A stretch of 64,000 bases of DNA. Source: Setomelanomma holmii (taxonomy: Eukaryota > Ascomycota > Dothideomycetes > Pleosporales > Phaeosphaeriaceae). The notes under the pieces are model-generated. The model saw nothing but the letters and a program-made list of their open reading frames with translations. It was not told where the DNA came from and ran no database searches. A program made the position numbers and the translations under genes. How positions within the stretch are numbered: the stretch's first letter is position 1; each line of letters begins with the position of its first letter. The stretch lies in assembly GCA_010015745.1 (NCBI GenBank), contig ML978182.1:124001-188000 (forward strand), given 5' to 3'. Of this stretch, positions 1 through 10,455 are shown one piece after another.

Positions 1-1009
1 TTCGGTTTCACGTGCCCATCGGGCGGAAAGTGGTAAGCAGGTTCAGTCACATTGCCTTCAAGACGATCATACTGATAGGTTCAAGGTATGCATGTGGAGC
101 AGGCACATCAAAATTTGTTGGATGCTGTGCCAGCGACCCATGCTCCACCGGTTGCGCGCAAGGAAGCATTCGCTCTGCTGCCTTCAACGCCACAATGTAC
201 GGCAAATTTCCTGACGCATCTTGCGGAGCTTCGAGCAACTTCTTTTCGTGTACCGCCGGATCAACCTTCTGGGGATGCTGCAAATCGAACGCATGCGCGG
301 CTACTCCAGCAGCGACTTGCAAGGACGGCGACCTCGTCCCAGCTTTCATGGAACGACCCGAACAGTTCAACGCCTATGCGCCATCGGCAACACCTGAAGC
401 AAAGAGCGGTTCAAACGGCGCAATCATCGGGGGAGCCGTCGGTGGAGGCGTGGCTGCCGCCATCATCATCGGAGTCCTCATCTTTTTCTTCTGCCGCAGG
501 AAGAAGCGCAGCCAGCACAATCTCGAGAACGGAGCTACTGCTTCAACGCCAATGATGAAAGAGCGAGATGAAGCCCATCTATCGGTACAATACGGAGGAC
601 AGTCTCGTAAGTCTATAGCCGAACTACCTGGATGACCATTGCTGAGCAATCACTAGCTCCACCAACATATTCTTCACCGAATCCGAATTTCTACGGAAAC
701 GTAGCGCCATCAAAAGTCAACCCTTATCAGCAGCCATACCAAGAGTACCGACACGAAGACTCAGCTCCGCAAGAACTTCCGGCCGAGAACTCTTCGCCCG
801 TCGAGCACCGTTATTCCGAACTACCTGCAGAAAGCTCATCAAGCAAACGATACTCAGAATTACCTGCTGGTGCACGCTCCGCAACTGCTGAGCTAGAATC
901 ACCACAAGCCTCACCGAGGCCTTTACAATCGGAATTCTCCACGGATCTAGCAAAGCAAGCAAATCAGGGACTCGGAGTAACAGAAGACCGACCGAGAGGG
1001 AAAAACTAG
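1..1009 (+). CDS. Cysteine-rich single-pass membrane protein, paralogue A (5' partial)
   Basis: The gene is already open at the window edge. Exons are about 1-32, 86-606 and 657-1009, with introns 33-85 and 607-656; both joins keep the frame. The ectodomain carries two cysteine modules: FVGCC..DPC..GC and TFWGCCKSNAC. A linker leads to a transmembrane helix rich in Gly, Ala and Ile (around nt 425-490), then a basic stop-transfer FFFCRRKKR and a Ser/Pro/Tyr-rich cytoplasmic tail with repeated YSELPAE-type blocks. This layout is common in fungal surface proteins of unknown function; a sensor or adhesion role is inference only. The next gene downstream is a paralogue with the same intron positions, so the pair arose by tandem duplication. 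The start codon lies outside the window. Confidence 0.82.
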
Positions 1010-1757
1010 TTGCAAAGGGCGGTTGCGTCCTCACGCAATCTCGTGTAATAATGTTAATCTGTACATATCCCGATCGACCATAGTAAATAGCTCAGAACCC
1101 AAGGGGCAACGGACACTCCCGCACAAAACCGTCCTCTTCATTCCAACAAACGCGTTTCAGGACCCTAAGATCATCAGCCCAGTTACGGCGGCATCGTTTC
1201 GACACGCATGCACAGTTCTCCCCAAATAGCCCCTAGCGTCAACCCGCAGCAAACACCACTGCGCCACGCACACCATTCCACATCCGGCGAAATAGTTCAT
1301 ACACATCACTCCTTCCAGATTCCGGCCGCACATGTACTGACAGCAGCCTATATGGCACCCACCCATTCACCACAGCTCAAGTCAGCCCGCGCGCTCAGAG
1401 CGGGGTAAGCTCGTGCTGCATGGCTGTGGCGTGGTGTTTGCTGGTTGGCGATCTGCGCCCACACCAAAGGGTGGAACATGCAGCCACTGTTCTGTTTGAG
1501 TCTGGGACTAGAGCCGCAGGTGAACTTGGCTTGGGTAGTCTGGGAGGGGAGAAAGCTCTGCCTGCGAGCTGGAGGCGAGGTAGTGCGGTGTGGTGGAGTA
1601 GGCGGCGGGTTGGATAACCTGGTCGGTGTTGCTGTTCTTCTTTGATGCTGTCACTGTCATGCTGTGCGCCTGCTTTCGTGCGACGAAGAATTTTTTGCTG
1701 CTCTTTAATGTTTAATTCCTGGTCTTCGAGTGCATAGCATCCTAGCCTTTCTGCATC
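1010..1757. other. Intergenic, no gene seen
   Basis: This 748-base gap separates the two tandem cysteine-rich membrane protein genes. Several short open frames occur on both strands, but none has a recognisable domain or splice structure. It probably holds the terminator of paralogue A and the promoter of paralogue B. A run of T and A residues near 1690-1720 lies just before the start of paralogue B. Confidence 0.6.
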
Positions 1758-3061
1758 ATGTCGCAGTCTACTCTTCCGGCGTTTGGACCGCGATGCCCCT
1801 CAGGCGGGAGTTGGTATGCGTGCGGCACAGGGACGTGAGTTTCATATTGAGCTTCGACGCGCTTAGACAGAGGCTAAATTGCGCTGCTAGATACTTCGTC
1901 GGGTGCTGCGCGAGGAATCCATGCTCAATAACCTGCCCGGCAGGCGATCTGTATCCTGCCGGGTTCGATCCAGCCTTCCATGGCCAGTTTCCAGATCCGT
2001 CATGCGGTACCGGCGTCAAAGTATGGAGTACCTTCGGCCTCGATGAACGGCCTGTTTCCTAACAGTAGTTCAGCCTTGGACATGTATCGCAGGTAACACG
2101 TTCCTCGGGTGTTGCAAATCCGATGCATGCAGCACCACATCAGGTTGCCCGTCAAGCGACCTCGAGCCAGCCTACCTGAATGCAGAGAACCTCCGAATTG
2201 CATATGGTGCTGTCGCTGCATCAAGTTCGAGTAGCGCAATCCCTTCCAGTACACTGTCGACTGCGGCGGCATCGCAATCAACAGTTACACCAACGGCCAC
2301 AGGCAGTGCGGCCGCAGCCACTGTGTCACCTATCAAATCCGGGCCTCCTGTCGCTGCGATCGCCGGAGGTGCAGCAGGTGGAGCATCGGTGCTGGCCATC
2401 CTCATTGGGCTTCTAATATACTACTTCTGTCATGCAAAAAAGTCGCGCAATGGCCATGAAGACACCGTCGATCGTCGAGAATCGGATCTTCCGGCGATGA
2501 CGTCCATCCAGGTCAAGCACAACGGACATGATAGTAAGTCGTGGATGTTTCCAAGGGCGTCCTGTACTGACACCTTCCGTAGCACCTCCACCTGGGTATA
2601 GGTCACCAAATCCGAACGAATACTACGCCGCGCATAGCCCATATCACAGCTTTGCCCACCACCAACAGTGGTCGCCTGCTTCTGAGCCCCAATCCCCTGT
2701 CAACCTTTCGCGTAAGCCTGTCGGTGGTCACCAACGCAATCTGTCCGAGCTTTCAGGCGACACAGCGATACGAAGTGAGCTGGAGAGTCCTCTCGGCACT
2801 CCGCGTATGAAGTCGCACCTCAACAGTCCCTTATCTTCGCCACCGCTCGGGGCAGACGTGGAATGGCAAAGTCCTGTGATTGCCCGGACCAGAACGAGCG
2901 GACGAAATTGGGTGCCACACGAGAGCTGGCAAACTCAGGCTGGACCAGAGATCCCATCTAGTTCGGCGCATGGTCTCGGATTGCACACAGCCGGTGGAGC
3001 AGAGGCATACACGCCGGATCGAGAATCTGGTGCCAATACGAGGAGATATGGTCGCTCTTAG
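1758..3061 (+). CDS. Cysteine-rich single-pass membrane protein, paralogue B
   Basis: Four exons: 1758-1834, 1891-2020, 2074-2533 and 2583-3061. Introns are 49-56 nt, and branch-like motifs such as CCTAAC and TACTGAC can be seen. The protein starts MSQSTLPAFGPRCPSGG; no classical signal peptide is obvious. It then has the module YFVGCCARNPC, a second module TFLGCCKSDAC...GCPSSDLEPAYL, a Ser/Thr/Ala-rich stalk, and a transmembrane helix (IAGGAAGGASVLAILIGLLI) followed by CHAKKSR. The tail is proline- and serine-rich. The modules align with paralogue A upstream, including the intron that falls before FVGCC. Function is unknown; the topology suggests an extracellular cysteine domain with a signalling or anchoring tail. 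Overall confidence in the model is high because all three joins restore paralogue-like sequence. Confidence 0.82.
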
Positions 3062-3095
3062 AGGACCCTGAATGATTCTGAATAATCACACATGA

Positions 3096-4767
3096 TTACC
3101 CCAGTTCTTTGATGTGCCCCTCTCCCTCCATTTCAACGTGTTTCCTTTCATTTGCTGGCAGCTCGTAAATCTGGATTGGTGTATCCGGAACCTCCACAGG
3201 TTTTTCTTGCTCGGTGCAAGCGGAAAGCTCGACTTTTGGGTCTGTGTCGCCGACCATTTCGTGCTTCGGTCCGGTTCCGTCCTGCAATTCGTATCGCTTG
3301 TTGTCGCCTGCCATCTCATGAGCTGCAGTGTTGAGCGGATCGGTATCCTCAAGTTCATGAGACTCTTCGTTCTCCTTCTGCCTCATTCGGCGACGACGTA
3401 GCAGACACAAGGCCAACCCGGCGATTAGGACCACTACTGTGACAGCGGTGCCAGCTGCGATCCCGGAAATTGCACCCTTGCTCAGGCCTTCCTTGGTACC
3501 AGGTGGCGTGATAGCAACGACATTTGCTTTCGTGGAGGAAGAAGGGTACAAGGCTTGCGACAAGCTGAAAGTGTGCCGCTCGTAATCTGCGGAGAGATAT
3601 GCACTTTGGAGGAAAGCACGGCCGAGTACATATTGTGTGTCATTGGACGCTTGTCGTATGGGGAAGCGGAACACTCCTTCTTCAGTGTCTTGTGGAGCCG
3701 CCAAGTAGAAGTTCCAGTACGGGAGCTTAATGTTAACTGAAGCGCCGGAAGCTTCGGGCCCTACCAGCATGGTCACCACTGGATTGTTAGCCAGGTTCGT
3801 TTGGTGCATCGTGCTGTTGATGTAGAAGTCCTTCGAAGTAGTGTTATATGAGAGCCCAAAAGCCTTTGCAAATTCGGTACAGGTATCACTTGGGAGCCAG
3901 ATGTCGGGTACCAGCGTGCTGATGTACGAAATGATGGGTGTGCTCAAGAGCGGAGCGGTCGTGCTGTTCACCGAGATACGCTGAGTAGCAACTTGAAGGT
4001 CCAAGGAGATGTCTGCTCCGAAAGGAAAGGTGACTTTGTTGGGTTCATAACGAGTGGTGTCTGCTCCTCCTAACACCAGACTGCCGAAAACTTTTGGAGC
4101 AAGATTGTAAGCACCGGCAGTGTACGACCAAGATAAACTTGGTATGGGTGAGGAATGATTGCGAAGATTCTGCAAGAGACTGGGTATAGGGTTGTTGTAG
4201 TTTGTGAAGTTGACTGGGCGCGGATCGAGGGCGAGACTGCCTAGCGCGAGATCTGCGGAAATAATGCCCGCTATGCTTTGGTTATTGAGTGTAGGGAGAT
4301 CGTCTCCGGTCCAACCAAGGTCTAGGTCGTCAAAACCGTAGAGTCCATCTCCTGTCACACCCACTCGCGACTCCAGGAAAGTGTCGAGTTTGTATTGTCC
4401 GAACTCGTCCCACGAGCTTGACTCGTTCCTCATGTACAGGCCGCCTCGCTGATCTGCACAAGTCTTTCCAGCTTCAGGAGTCGTGGAGCCGCATGCTTCG
4501 GGCAAGACTAACAATGTTGAGGACTGGCTGGATCCTGGGAGTACGCGAAGCTGTTGTGGATTGACTCCGCCGATACTGATGCGGAACGAAGACCAAGGAC
4601 CATCATCGCCGTCCCTATGATGCGATTAGTGGTGTACGACTACCAGAAATATGTTCTTACCAGAATTGACTGGGTGGAATGTCGAGCGGCTTCGCACTTT
4701 GTGTAGCGCCTAACACACAAGCGCACGCGAACAGCAGAAGTGCCAGCCGCTGCCATATCATTGCCAT
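3096..4767 (-). CDS. Membrane-anchored pseudo-aspartic protease (peptidase A1 fold)
   Basis: Two exons (4661-4767 and 3096-4614; intron 4615-4660) give 541 residues. The N-terminus from nt 4767 is a clear signal peptide (MAMIWQRLALLLFACACVLG). The body resembles fungal peptidase A1-like proteins: FRISIGGVNPQQ near the start, many N-glycosylation sequons, and a C-terminal half with IWLPSDTCTEF. A transmembrane helix (AISGIAAGTAVTVVVLIAGL) and RRRRMRQKE precede an acidic tail with repeats of ELxD/EMxGD type. The expected first catalytic DTGSS reads LPGSS, and the second DSGT-type motif reads ISTL, so both catalytic aspartates appear to be lost. It is probably a binding or sensing protein rather than a protease. 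An in-frame ATG two codons downstream is an alternative start. Confidence 0.8.
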
Positions 4768-5525
4768 GAACTTGTCAAGTAGCCAAAGAGCATGATTCAG
4801 CCCCCATGATCCACGGATTATGCTCAGCACAATGATTGGAGCAGGAAAATGGACGTCGAGGACAGCTCAGAAGGGAGAGCTCGCAAAGTGCGCGCAGGCC
4901 ACGATATGCAATATAGCCGTTTATTGCCATGGGTGAAGCCGTCCGTTCTCGCAAGGTCAACACGGACTCGGGGGCAACACTATCCTTGCATTTTGAGAAC
5001 ATGCTATGCGATAGTTGGCCATGTTCCGGGCATGCTGCGTCCAGATTGGTCGTGCACTAGGGGTCCATCTCTAATTGTTTCACATGTATGGACTTGACCC
5101 TATCGTGTCGTGAATATTGTTGTTGGTAGCGTTGCGGCGAGCCTTGCTAGCCATGTTGATGTGCGGCTCTTGGAAATGGTCCACCTCGGAATTCTCCTTC
5201 TCAGCCAGATTTCGTCTCTTGCCGTCGCGTGCGCGTTCCTTCGCGGAGACGGGAGGATTTATCGGTACCTGTGCGCTGGAAGTAGAGCCTCTATCTAGCC
5301 TAGAGGAGAAGGTGCATTTATCCGCCGCGCGAGATGAGATTGTCGTCGAATGCAGGCGATTGGTGTGTAAAGCGAGAAGAAGCATGTGAGAGTCACAAGG
5401 GAATTATTGTGGTTCTGAAGTGATGCAGATCAGTGTGGAGATGAGTTGACAATCATCTTCCTCGCAACCGCGACCACTGCCCTACCTCGTCCGCCAGCCC
5501 ACTATTATATGATGTAGATGTGTAG
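4768..5525. other. Intergenic, no gene seen
   Basis: No supported gene. Short overlapping open frames on both strands at 4775-5389 have no domain, splice pattern or codon signal. The first part should hold the promoter of the pseudo-aspartic-protease gene, which reads leftward. Confidence 0.5.
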
Positions 5526-6814
5526 TTGACGGGACACAGAACAAGAGCAGGCACTGAATACCACCTCGACCGAAAACCAGCCGTCGATAACGGTGACGGA
5601 TCTATAAAATGGACACCTGTACCAGTCAACAAACCATGCATGAAAGCTTCTTGCTTCCCTATGTGGATCGTGCCCTTCCTGCCTTCAGTACCAGGTTGGG
5701 AAACAGATGACGATCTTACCGCACCATCACCTATCTTTCCTGATGAGCCGAAACCGCCTCGCATTATGACTACTCAAATACCGACTATAATCGACATCGA
5801 GACGAACGTCGTGCCCACGAGCATATTGGGAAGCGGAAATGGCAACAACGTGCTCCGGCCTGCGTCGAACATAGTGACGAGCTACAGCATTAGGCCGGCA
5901 CAGGACACGCCAGGAGCTCAGGCACAAGAGACACCAGGGAACAATCTCTTTCTGAACATCATCTCGCGAATTGGCAAGACGCAACAGCAAGCGCAGCCCA
6001 CACCTGTCCAATCGCCTGCTGCAGGCGATCAGACAGTTAACCCAGCGCATTCCTCTTGTGGAGGCGACCAGACAAGGACGCCGGCTCAGCTCCCGCAGGT
6101 CACACCTAGCCCAAAGGCAGCGAGTGACGCCAACGCGCCGCCCGTGCAAGCTGCGCAAGCGACACTTCCCGTCGGCCGTGTCGTGACCGCTGGGCCTGCA
6201 ACGTTGACGCTTACTCCTGGCTTGTCCACAACCATTGGAACAGGGAACGGCGCCACGTTCATCGGCATAACCACGAATGCAGCGGGCCAGACTTTGATCA
6301 CGGTCAGCGCGAGTGGCACCGAACCACAGCGACCGTAGCTATCGCATCAGCTACATTGACGTTGCCGGGGTCAGGATTCGAAGCGAGCATCACGCAGATC
6401 GCGCGTCCGGGAGATTATAAGCCGTCGCGTGTGGGACGTGCTGCAGCAGCCACTTCAAGCAAGGGTGCCGCGGTGGATAGTAGACATGCGGTCCAGCTGG
6501 CGGATGCATTTGTTATTGGGAATACTTGGTCTCGGCGTTGTTCAGCCATGACAAGAGATGAATGTTCGCTGCCCATAACCAATGCCCGTGGATCGCCTTC
6601 AAACTGGAAACGAGCCAGCTTCGAATGCCACGCACACCTCCCTACACGACCAGGTAACAACGAAGTGTCGTACAGGAAACGCTGTATTCACTGCATGTCT
6701 TCTTATTGTCAGTCTCCTTGTGATCCGAGTGCATTCAGCATCGAAACTTACAGCGCAACCAGGACACCCGTCACTGCAACAAGAGCGTTGCCTAATTTCG
6801 TATTCACGCCTTGA
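5526..6814 (+). pseudogene. Decayed surface glycoprotein gene
   Basis: A 270-codon open frame (5526-6338) is Pro/Thr/Ala/Gln-rich and ends with a block of the type TLTLTPGLSTTIGTGN...TNAAGQTLITVSASGT. That block is typical of large fungal wall or membrane glycoproteins whose C-terminal part repeats such modules. The frame stops at 6336-6338, but the expected continuation (TTATVAIASATLTLPGSGF) is present in another frame from about 6320, and a hydrophobic C-terminal tail is only found after yet another frame change near 6500-6560. No GT-AG intron reconciles the frames. The 5' side is closed by an in-frame stop just before 5526, with no signal peptide. I read this as a truncated, frameshifted remnant; a multi-exon gene with unusual splicing is less likely. 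A second hydrophobic stretch in frame with the first part lies at about 6660-6720. Confidence 0.55.
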
Positions 6815-6922
6815 AGTTCCAATCAGGATCCTGTGGAATGTCGGTCTGGTAGCAAACTGTGCCAGCGAACCAGCAATTTCTCGGGTGGAAAGCGACACTT
6901 ACTTGAGTACCAATAGTCGGCA

Positions 6923-7279
6923 TCAGGACCCGTAGTAGTGTGACAGGAACTCTAAATGACCTCCGTTATCCGTTATCAGCCATCCTACAGCCATAACAAC
7001 AGCTAGTGCCAGGCGATAAGCAGCAGGGACTTTCAGCTTCTTGGACGCGAGGGTGGTGAGAGACGCGCGTATGCCGACAAGTGGTGGCAATTCATAAGTA
7101 GCAATGAGCGAGCTGAAACGATGAGCATTTGCGAGACGGATAATGGAGACGTATAACTACCTTTTGCTTAGTCATAGTGCCATGCTCCCGGTATACAGCG
7201 CCGCCTTGGAGAGCTGCGAGGCATACGCTGCTGCTAGGCAGAGCGTGCCGACGGTGATGATCAAGGTAACGATTTGGAA
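6923..7279 (-). pseudogene. Possible membrane-protein fragment
   Basis: On the minus strand a hydrophobic reading (FQIVTLIITVGTLCLAAAYA) starts at or above nt 7279. It could be joined through an 84-nt GT-AG intron (7113-7196) to a second stretch (LIATYELPPLVGIRASLTTL, then LALAVVMAVGWLI) that stays open to a TGA at 6923-6925. Together this resembles the end of a small multi-pass membrane protein. I could find no initiation codon or upstream exon, and a downstream frame change (PDADYWYS in another frame) suggests decay. The family is not recognised, and chance hydrophobic sequence cannot be excluded. Confidence 0.25.
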
Positions 7280-7686
7280 ACTTGAGTGAGGGACTCGGTG
7301 GTCCAGCGTTGACGCTGATGCATGTCGTTGGTAACTTGAAGGTGGTTGCAAGTGAAAGCTGGGGAAAGGTCTTGATGGTGAGGAGATCGGAAGGAGGACT
7401 GTGTTTTCTTGCGACTGTTGGCCGGTGGAAGATGACGTATGACAACAGGTGAAGGACAGGCTGTTTGTTCACTTCGAGCTAGACGTGCTACGGCTGCCAC
7501 TTCGAGTGAACCTGGAGCTACGAACACCAGTCTGGAAGTGGGCTGGTAGACACACACGCTTCTGAGTAGAGTAGAGTTCGCTGTAGTGCTGTAACAATGA
7601 TCAATATGAAAGACTAGATATCACGTGTGACTGACAAACGCCAATGAAACGCGTCATCACGTGTCCCTCAGATGCACTGCCACTTC

Positions 7687-7695
7687 TATATTTAA
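7687..7695 (+). promoter_or_regulatory. TATA-like box of the microprotein gene
   Basis: TATATTTAA lies about 150 bases before the ATG at 7846, followed by a pyrimidine- and A-rich leader. The spacing and composition fit a core promoter. No other element was recognised. Confidence 0.4.
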
Positions 7696-7845
7696 CCCCA
7701 AACCTCTCCTTCCCCTTCTCACCCCGCACGCAGCACTCTCAGCGACAAATCCAACTGAAAACACCAATAAGAGAACCACGACAACACCAGCAGGAGTCCA
7801 AGAACGTCATCAGCCTCAAGCCTAAGTGAACTCTCAATCAACACG

Positions 7846-8013
7846 ATGCCGTCTTCCGACAAGTCCAAGATCAAGAACGCAGACGCGGCAGCCAAGGACG
7901 CTGGCTTCGACAACTTCCCGGCTTTCCTGCTGTCCTATGGACTTCGTATTTACAATGACGACGACGTTCAGGAGGGCAAGGCGATTCTGCGGGGTATGGG
8001 TTACGGCGTTTGA
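7846..8013 (+). CDS. Conserved 55-residue fungal microprotein
   Basis: An intronless ORF of 55 codons begins MPSSDKSKIKNADAAAKDAG and ends RGMGYGV. The stretch FDNFPAFLLSYGLRIYNDDD followed by VQEGKAILRGMGYG has the look of small, uncharacterised proteins that I recall in many filamentous ascomycetes (motif DAGFDN...LSYGL...D..EA/G.AI). The protein is soluble, mostly helical and charged, with no signal peptide and no cysteines. A TATA-like box at 7687 and an A/C-rich leader support it. The function is unknown. The sense of conservation comes from memory, not from a search. Confidence 0.65.
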   Translation: MPSSDKSKIKNADAAAKDAGFDNFPAFLLSYGLRIYNDDDVQEGKAILRGMGYGV

Positions 8014-8283
8014 GCTTTGGGCCGAATCGCCACCACTGACGAGCTTCGTGGAAGCATGAGATCAGGAAAGAGGAGTGCGTCTTCCATAGCGTAGCGGAGG
8101 AGACTTATCTGACAATGCAATGAAGATACTCAAGGTCTCTCACACTCTCAGAGGGGTTCGTTTTGTCCATACAACGCCAGCCATGCAGTGTCTAAATGCC
8201 ATACCAATAACATATCATACATCCCTCACATCCTAACATAATCTCACGCCCCCAACGACCACCTCTCCCCCAATTCCCTCCCC

Positions 8284-10455
8284 TCACTCCTTAATCTCCA
8301 AATGATACGTCCCCCACTGCTCCTGGATAACCCTGTTCGGACTCCCCACCAACCCATCCTCTCCCCTCCCACTCTTCGGAAACGCAATAACATCCCTCAC
8401 ACTCTCCTTGCCCCTCATGACGGCCATCAACCGATCCCAGCCCAGCGCAATGCCCGCATGTGGCGGACAACCGGAATTCAGCACGTCGAGCAAGTGCCGA
8501 AAGTCCTCGATGCGCTCGGGTTTCATCTTGAGGACGTCGCGGAACACGAATTCCTGGACGGCTGCGTTGTGGATGCGCCGACTGCCGCCGCCGAGTTCGA
8601 TGCCGTTGAGCACGATGTCGTAGTGTGCGGCTTTGGCGAGGCTGGGGTCTTTCAAGAGCAAATCGACGTCTTTGGGTGATTTGGGGGCCGTGAAGGGGTG
8701 GTGTGTGGAGGAGAAGCCGGCGGTGCCGCCTTGGCCTGGGTCCGTGTCGTTGTTGGGTGTGAAGAGGGGGAAGTCGGTGATCCAGACGAAGCGCCAGTCC
8801 ATGGTATCGGGTGGCTCGATGAGGCCTTGGGCTATGGCTGCTTTGTAGAGCGCGAGACGGAGGTTGCCGAGGACGGTGGAACCGCCTGATAAGGGTACGT
8901 TGGGGCGCGCTTGGAGGACGAGTAGATCGCCGTGGTCGGTAGCGAGGGCGTCGGGAGTGTTCATTACGTAGTCGTAGCCTAGGGGTCCAAGACCCTCCAT
9001 GGGTTGGGAGAGGTCGCCGATGAAGATGCCTGGTTGTCCATTGGGATTGTCGAGATAAGGCTTTCCTTCCGGGCTATCGAGGAAAGATGCGACAAATTTG
9101 CGGGTCGTTTTGGGGTCGGATGAGATGGGTATCTTGAAGGCGTCGACGATTGGGTCTTGAAGAGGTGTAATCTTACCAACGAGGTCTGCGGAGAGGTGCT
9201 GGGTGATATCGTGGATCTGCCAATTGTCAACACTCGATTCAGGATTCTATACACATAAGACAAACCTTGGCGTCAAAACGCAGATCCGGTTTATCGGACC
9301 CGTATGATGCCATAGCCTCTTGATATGTCATTCGTGGAAAGTCCAGCGGGAGCTCTTGCTTCAAAAGATGATACCAGAGATTCCTCAGGAGTCTTTCAAC
9401 ATGATCCATGATCTCATCTTCCGACTTCCATGCTCCCTCCATATCTAGCTGCGTGAATTCAGGCTGGCGGTCTGCTCGCAGATCCTCGTCGCGGAAGCAT
9501 CTTGCGAACTGGAAGTAGTTGGTGACTCCGGATGCCATCAAGATCTGTTTGTACTGTTGCGGGCTCTGCGGCAGCGCATATGCCAGACCTTTTTGGCGTG
9601 TTGGCACGAGAAATTCTCGCGCACCCTCAGGAGTTGACTTGAACAGGATGGGCGTCTCATATTCTCTCCACCCTTCGTGACCCAAAAAAAGTTTAGCCCG
9701 CGTCACAGCCCGGCTTCGAAAATATAGGTTATCGCGGAGCTCTCTGTTCGTTCGTAGTTGCAAATGTCTCTGCTCAGGTCCGAATACGGTGTCTCCTTTG
9801 ATGATGATTTCGTCTGACATATCATTTAGAGGCAAGACATACTCCACGGCGAGTTCTTTGTCAACGATTAGATGCATGCCCTGGTGGGTGTCGCTTTTGG
9901 CGGGCTCGCGGTTCTTGATCTTGCCTCGAACAAACACGGGTGTCCACTCTTTTAGTGATCGTAATTGCTTATGCGCTTCTGCGGCCGGTCCTTCATTATT
10001 CGATGTAGAAACAAGTTGGATGCAGTTGTGTTGCGATTTATTGCGAAGCATCGTGAACGATAGTTTCTTGTTGACATCTCGTCTAGTGCTTAAGTAGCCA
10101 CTGAGCTCGTAGTCCTGTCCTTCTTGTGGAAGTAGACCCTTCCAATCATGGCCTGATCTGTACACTAATCCGACTGCCTTTGGTCAGTCTGATAGAATGG
10201 GGACGTGTTGGTGAAAGACGTACTGGTCGTTTTGAATTCATCAAGTGCTTTTTGCAGCCTCGAAACTGGCTCAATTACATCTCTCAATCTCCGTGAGCTC
10301 GAGAAGCAGCGTATCGCGCGTGCTGAACATATCGTCGTGCCAGTGGGCGTGATCCCGTGACGGCGTGTCCGAATGAAGCGTGATATTTCAAGATAAGAGC
10401 TACGCAGACACGTTGCACGACCTAACACATGCTTCGAAGCATGGGTAAGACTCAT
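8284..10455 (-). CDS. MSD1: Mitochondrial aspartyl-tRNA synthetase
   Basis: Three exons (10224-10455, 9266-10173, 8284-9216; introns of 50 and 49 nt) encode 690 residues. The enzyme charges tRNA-Asp for mitochondrial translation. The N-terminus is basic, serine-rich and lacks acids (MSLTHASKHVLGRATCLRSS), as a mitochondrial presequence should be. An OB-fold anticodon-binding domain follows (YELSGYLSTRR...FVRGKIKNREP), then the class II core. Motif 2 is seen as FQFARCFRDEDLRADRQPEF with FTQLDMEG, and motif 3 as GIALGWDRLMAVMRG near the C-terminus. The insertion between motifs 2 and 3 is of bacterial type. Length and domain order match the mitochondrial AspRS family. The first intron falls shortly after the presequence. 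The downstream neighbour on the same strand is unrelated. Confidence 0.93.

Noticed and set aside
47..1034. Open frames on both strands within the first cysteine-rich gene
   Set aside because: They are shadows of the spliced plus-strand gene and lack its cysteine modules and helix.
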